This document shows, in pieces, positions 62,233 through 64,000 of a stretch of 64,000 bases of DNA (the stretch's first letter is position 1; each line of letters begins with the position of its first letter). This stretch comes from Paracoccaceae bacterium (GTDB taxonomy: Bacteria > Pseudomonadota > Alphaproteobacteria > Rhodobacterales > Rhodobacteraceae), in contig JACKKD010000003.1 of the NCBI GenBank assembly GCA_020637675.1, positions 434,001 through 498,000 of the forward strand, in the 5' to 3' direction. The position numbers and the translations under genes are program-made. Below the pieces are notes generated by a model. The model had not been told where the DNA came from. It saw only the letters and a list, made by a program, of their open reading frames with translations, and made no database searches.

Positions 62233-63810
62233 TCACTTCGCGAGCCACGTTTCGCGGAAGATGTTGTTGCCGAGCGGGATCTGGATGAACCCGTTGACGT
62301 TCTTTCCGAGGGCCACGGGATACGGCGTCTCATAGAGCGGGATGGTCGGCCCGGTCGCGTTGAAGATTTCCTGGATGCGCGCGAACTGCTCGGCGCGCTT
62401 CGCTGTGTCCATCTCTTTCTGCGAGGCTTCGAAGAGCTTGTCCACCTCTTCGTTCTTCCAACCGGAATGCAGCGCATCGATGGTCGGGCTGTAAGCGAAG
62501 TACGAGGTGATCTGGCTGGCATCGGCGATGTCGTTGGTCCAACCGCCCGTGCGCATCTCGAACGTGCCGTTGCGGTACTGTTCCGTGCGCGAGGCATTGT
62601 CGACCTGCCTGATCTCAAGGTCGATGCCGATCTCCTTCCACATCTGCTGAAGCGCGGTCGTGATGCCGAGGTCGTCCTGGTTGCCGGCGATCGTGAGGAT
62701 GCTGGTCTTGAAGCCGTCGGGGAAACCGGACTCGGCCATCAGCGACTTCGCTTTCTCCAGATCGTAGGGGAAAAGCGGCCCGTCGCCCGAATGCATCGGC
62801 GTGGTCGAGGACATGAAGGACGACAGCGGCGTGCCGACGCCGTAGGTCACCACCTGCACGAGCGCATCCTTGTTGGCGGCGTAGTTCATCGCCTGGCGGA
62901 CCTTTTCGTCCGAAAGCGGGTTGGGCTTGCCGTCGAGCTCGGGGCGGACGTTGATGATGACGTCCCAGACGCGGGTGCCGGGGAACAGCTCCATGTTGAT
63001 GTTGGGGTCGGCCTTCAGCTCGGCCACCCGCGCGAAGGGAATGAACTCCGCCCCCTCGATGTCACCCGACTGCAGCTTGAGGATGCGGGTCGCGTCATCC
63101 GGAATGATCTCGAACGTCAGGCCGTCGAGATATGGGAGCGGCTGCCCGTCCTCGCCCTGGTCCCAATAGTTGGGGTTCTTGACCAATTTCATCGTTGCGC
63201 CGCGGTCCCAGCTTTCGAGCATGAAGGGGCCGGTGCCGATCGGCTTCTTGGCGAATTCCTCGGCCTTGGCCTTGTCGGTGTCGCCCGGCATCGCCTCGAA
63301 CGCGGCTTTCGGCATGACGGCGGAGTTGAACACGCTGAGCGCCGACAGGATCGTCGGGTCAGGGTATTTCAGCTTCAACTCGATCGTCTGCGGATCGGGC
63401 GACGTCACGGCATCGACCGAGGCGAGAAGGAAGTTCCAGATGCCGTTCTCCGGGTTCCTGGCGCGGTCGAGCGACCAGACGACATCCTCGGCCGTCATCG
63501 GCGTGCCATCCGAGAACTTGACCCCTTCACGGAGTTTCAGGGTGACGGCATCGCCGGTCTCGTTGAGGGTCCATTCCGTCGCCAGTCCGGGCTGGAGCCC
63601 CAGTCCGTCATCGGTCGGATTGATGAGCGTCTCATAGATGTTGTTCATGACCCAGATGTCGACATTGGCGTCGTTGAGGACCGGGTCGAGGAACAGGCTG
63701 TCGGTATATCGGCCATAGGTCATCACACCGCCGCGATCGAGCGCGAGAGCCGAAACGTGGCTGCCGAGAAGGATGGCGGCCGACAGGGCCGCTGCTGACA
63801 GAAACTTCAT
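62233..63810 (-). CDS. Peptide ABC transporter substrate-binding protein (family 5)
   Basis: 525 residues. Signal peptide MKFLSAAALSAAILLGSHVS followed by ALA and then LDRGG (cut near residue 24). The SBP_bac_5 fold begins FLDPVLNDANVDIWVMNNIYE and has VKFSDGTPMTAEDVVWSLDR and IGTGPFMLE, which are family hallmarks. It lacks a lipobox, so the protein should be soluble in the periplasm. GGAGG lies eight bases before the ATG. First gene of the operon. Confidence 0.93.
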   Translation of the reverse strand: MKFLSAAALSAAILLGSHVSALALDRGGVMTYGRYTDSLFLDPVLNDANVDIWVMNNIYETLINPTDDGLGLQPGLATEWTLNETGDAVTLKLREGVKFSDGTPMTAEDVVWSLDRARNPENGIWNFLLASVDAVTSPDPQTIELKLKYPDPTILSALSVFNSAVMPKAAFEAMPGDTDKAKAEEFAKKPIGTGPFMLESWDRGATMKLVKNPNYWDQGEDGQPLPYLDGLTFEIIPDDATRILKLQSGDIEGAEFIPFARVAELKADPNINMELFPGTRVWDVIINVRPELDGKPNPLSDEKVRQAMNYAANKDALVQVVTYGVGTPLSSFMSSTTPMHSGDGPLFPYDLEKAKSLMAESGFPDGFKTSILTIAGNQDDLGITTALQQMWKEIGIDLEIRQVDNASRTEQYRNGTFEMRTGGWTNDIADASQITSYFAYSPTIDALHSGWKNEEVDKLFEASQKEMDTAKRAEQFARIQEIFNATGPTIPLYETPYPVALGKNVNGFIQIPLGNNIFRETWLAK

Positions 63811-64000
63811 CGTCGATACCTCCGTGTTGATTGCAGTGTTATATTTTACAGGAACGTTTCATGGGAACACACACAAGTCAACATAACAGTTTTCTGGATT
63901 TCTTGCCAAAAACTTCGTAGCATCCCCTCGGATCGGGGCCTCAGCGTCAAAATTCGTCCTGAACTTATAGCACACCGGCGTGGAACACTGAAATGAGAGT
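63811..64000 (-). other. Upstream region of the peptide-transport operon
   Basis: AT-richer than its surroundings. On the minus strand TTGACT near 63877 and the AT-rich stretch GTAAAATATAACA near 63850-63838 could belong to a promoter, with GAAACGTTCC between them as an imperfect CG-centred inverted repeat of LacI-operator type. None is strong enough to assign. No gene is seen to the window end. Confidence 0.3.

Noticed and set aside
1..64000. CRISPR arrays, tRNA/rRNA genes, insertion sequences, prophage
   Set aside because: No direct-repeat arrays, no tRNA-like cloverleaf and no transposase or integrase motifs were seen in either strand; short tRNAs could still be missed by eye.

Overview
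The window is a high-GC, tightly packed chromosomal segment of an alphaproteobacterium, most likely a Rhodobacteraceae member. The evidence is the aerobic cob gene set with CobG/CobN/CobW/CobE/CobF, a bluE-type threonine kinase, an RpoE-ChrR pair divergent from a photo-oxidative-stress operon laid out as in Rhodobacter sphaeroides, and REP-like repeats of the kind common in that family. No rRNA, tRNA, CRISPR array, IS element or prophage was seen.

Region 1 (1-5.1 kb) is regulatory: the end of a site-2 protease with CBS domains, a hybrid histidine kinase convergent with an OmpR-type regulator, a Crp/Fnr regulator and a LacI regulator.

Region 2 (5.1-29.6 kb) is a nearly complete aerobic cobalamin locus. 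A riboswitch at 21411-21611 leads the leftward block DUF1636-cobW-cobN-cobG-cobH-cobI-cobJ. A second leftward block, cobL-cobE-cobM-cobB-cobA-DUF1636, follows. A second riboswitch at 7681-7870 leads cbtB-cbtA-cbiM-cobF (cobalt uptake plus precorrin-6A synthase). cobK sits in the opposite orientation between cobJ and cobL with no intergenic space on either side. Lower-ligand assembly and nucleotide-loop genes follow: cobO and cobQ rightward; the leftward group phosphatase-bluE-cbiB-cobD; and cobU-cobT-cobS rightward. The cobaltochelatase partners cobS/cobT (chelatase type) and bluB are not in the window.

Region 3 (29.6-35.4 kb) looks like an uncharacterised amine or amino-acid catabolic cluster: class III aminotransferase, glutamine-synthetase-like ligase, amidase and class V aminotransferase. 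It is preceded by two copies of the palindrome TTTGATCAAA. Region 4 (35.4-43.0 kb) has a TetR regulator, the fused and frame-shifted remains of a beta-CASP metallo-hydrolase and a LOG-family protein, and an HlyD/ABC/ABC-2 efflux system.

Region 5 (43.0-49.1 kb) is rpoE-chrR and, divergently, a five-gene overlapping operon (FAD oxidoreductase, DUF1365, MFS, DUF3833, SDR). The two transcription units face away from back-to-back RpoE-type promoters. Region 6 (49.2-56.1 kb) holds a UbiH-family hydroxylase, a second amidase, an aminotransferase and ftsK. Region 7 (56.1-64 kb) is a leftward peptide-transport operon (binding protein, two permeases, two ATPases) that runs by 4-bp overlaps into an M32 carboxypeptidase and an RraA-family protein.

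Translational coupling by 4-bp ATGA/GTGA overlaps is pervasive. Several starts given here were chosen from ribosome-binding sites, these overlaps or conserved N-termini rather than from the longest open frame.
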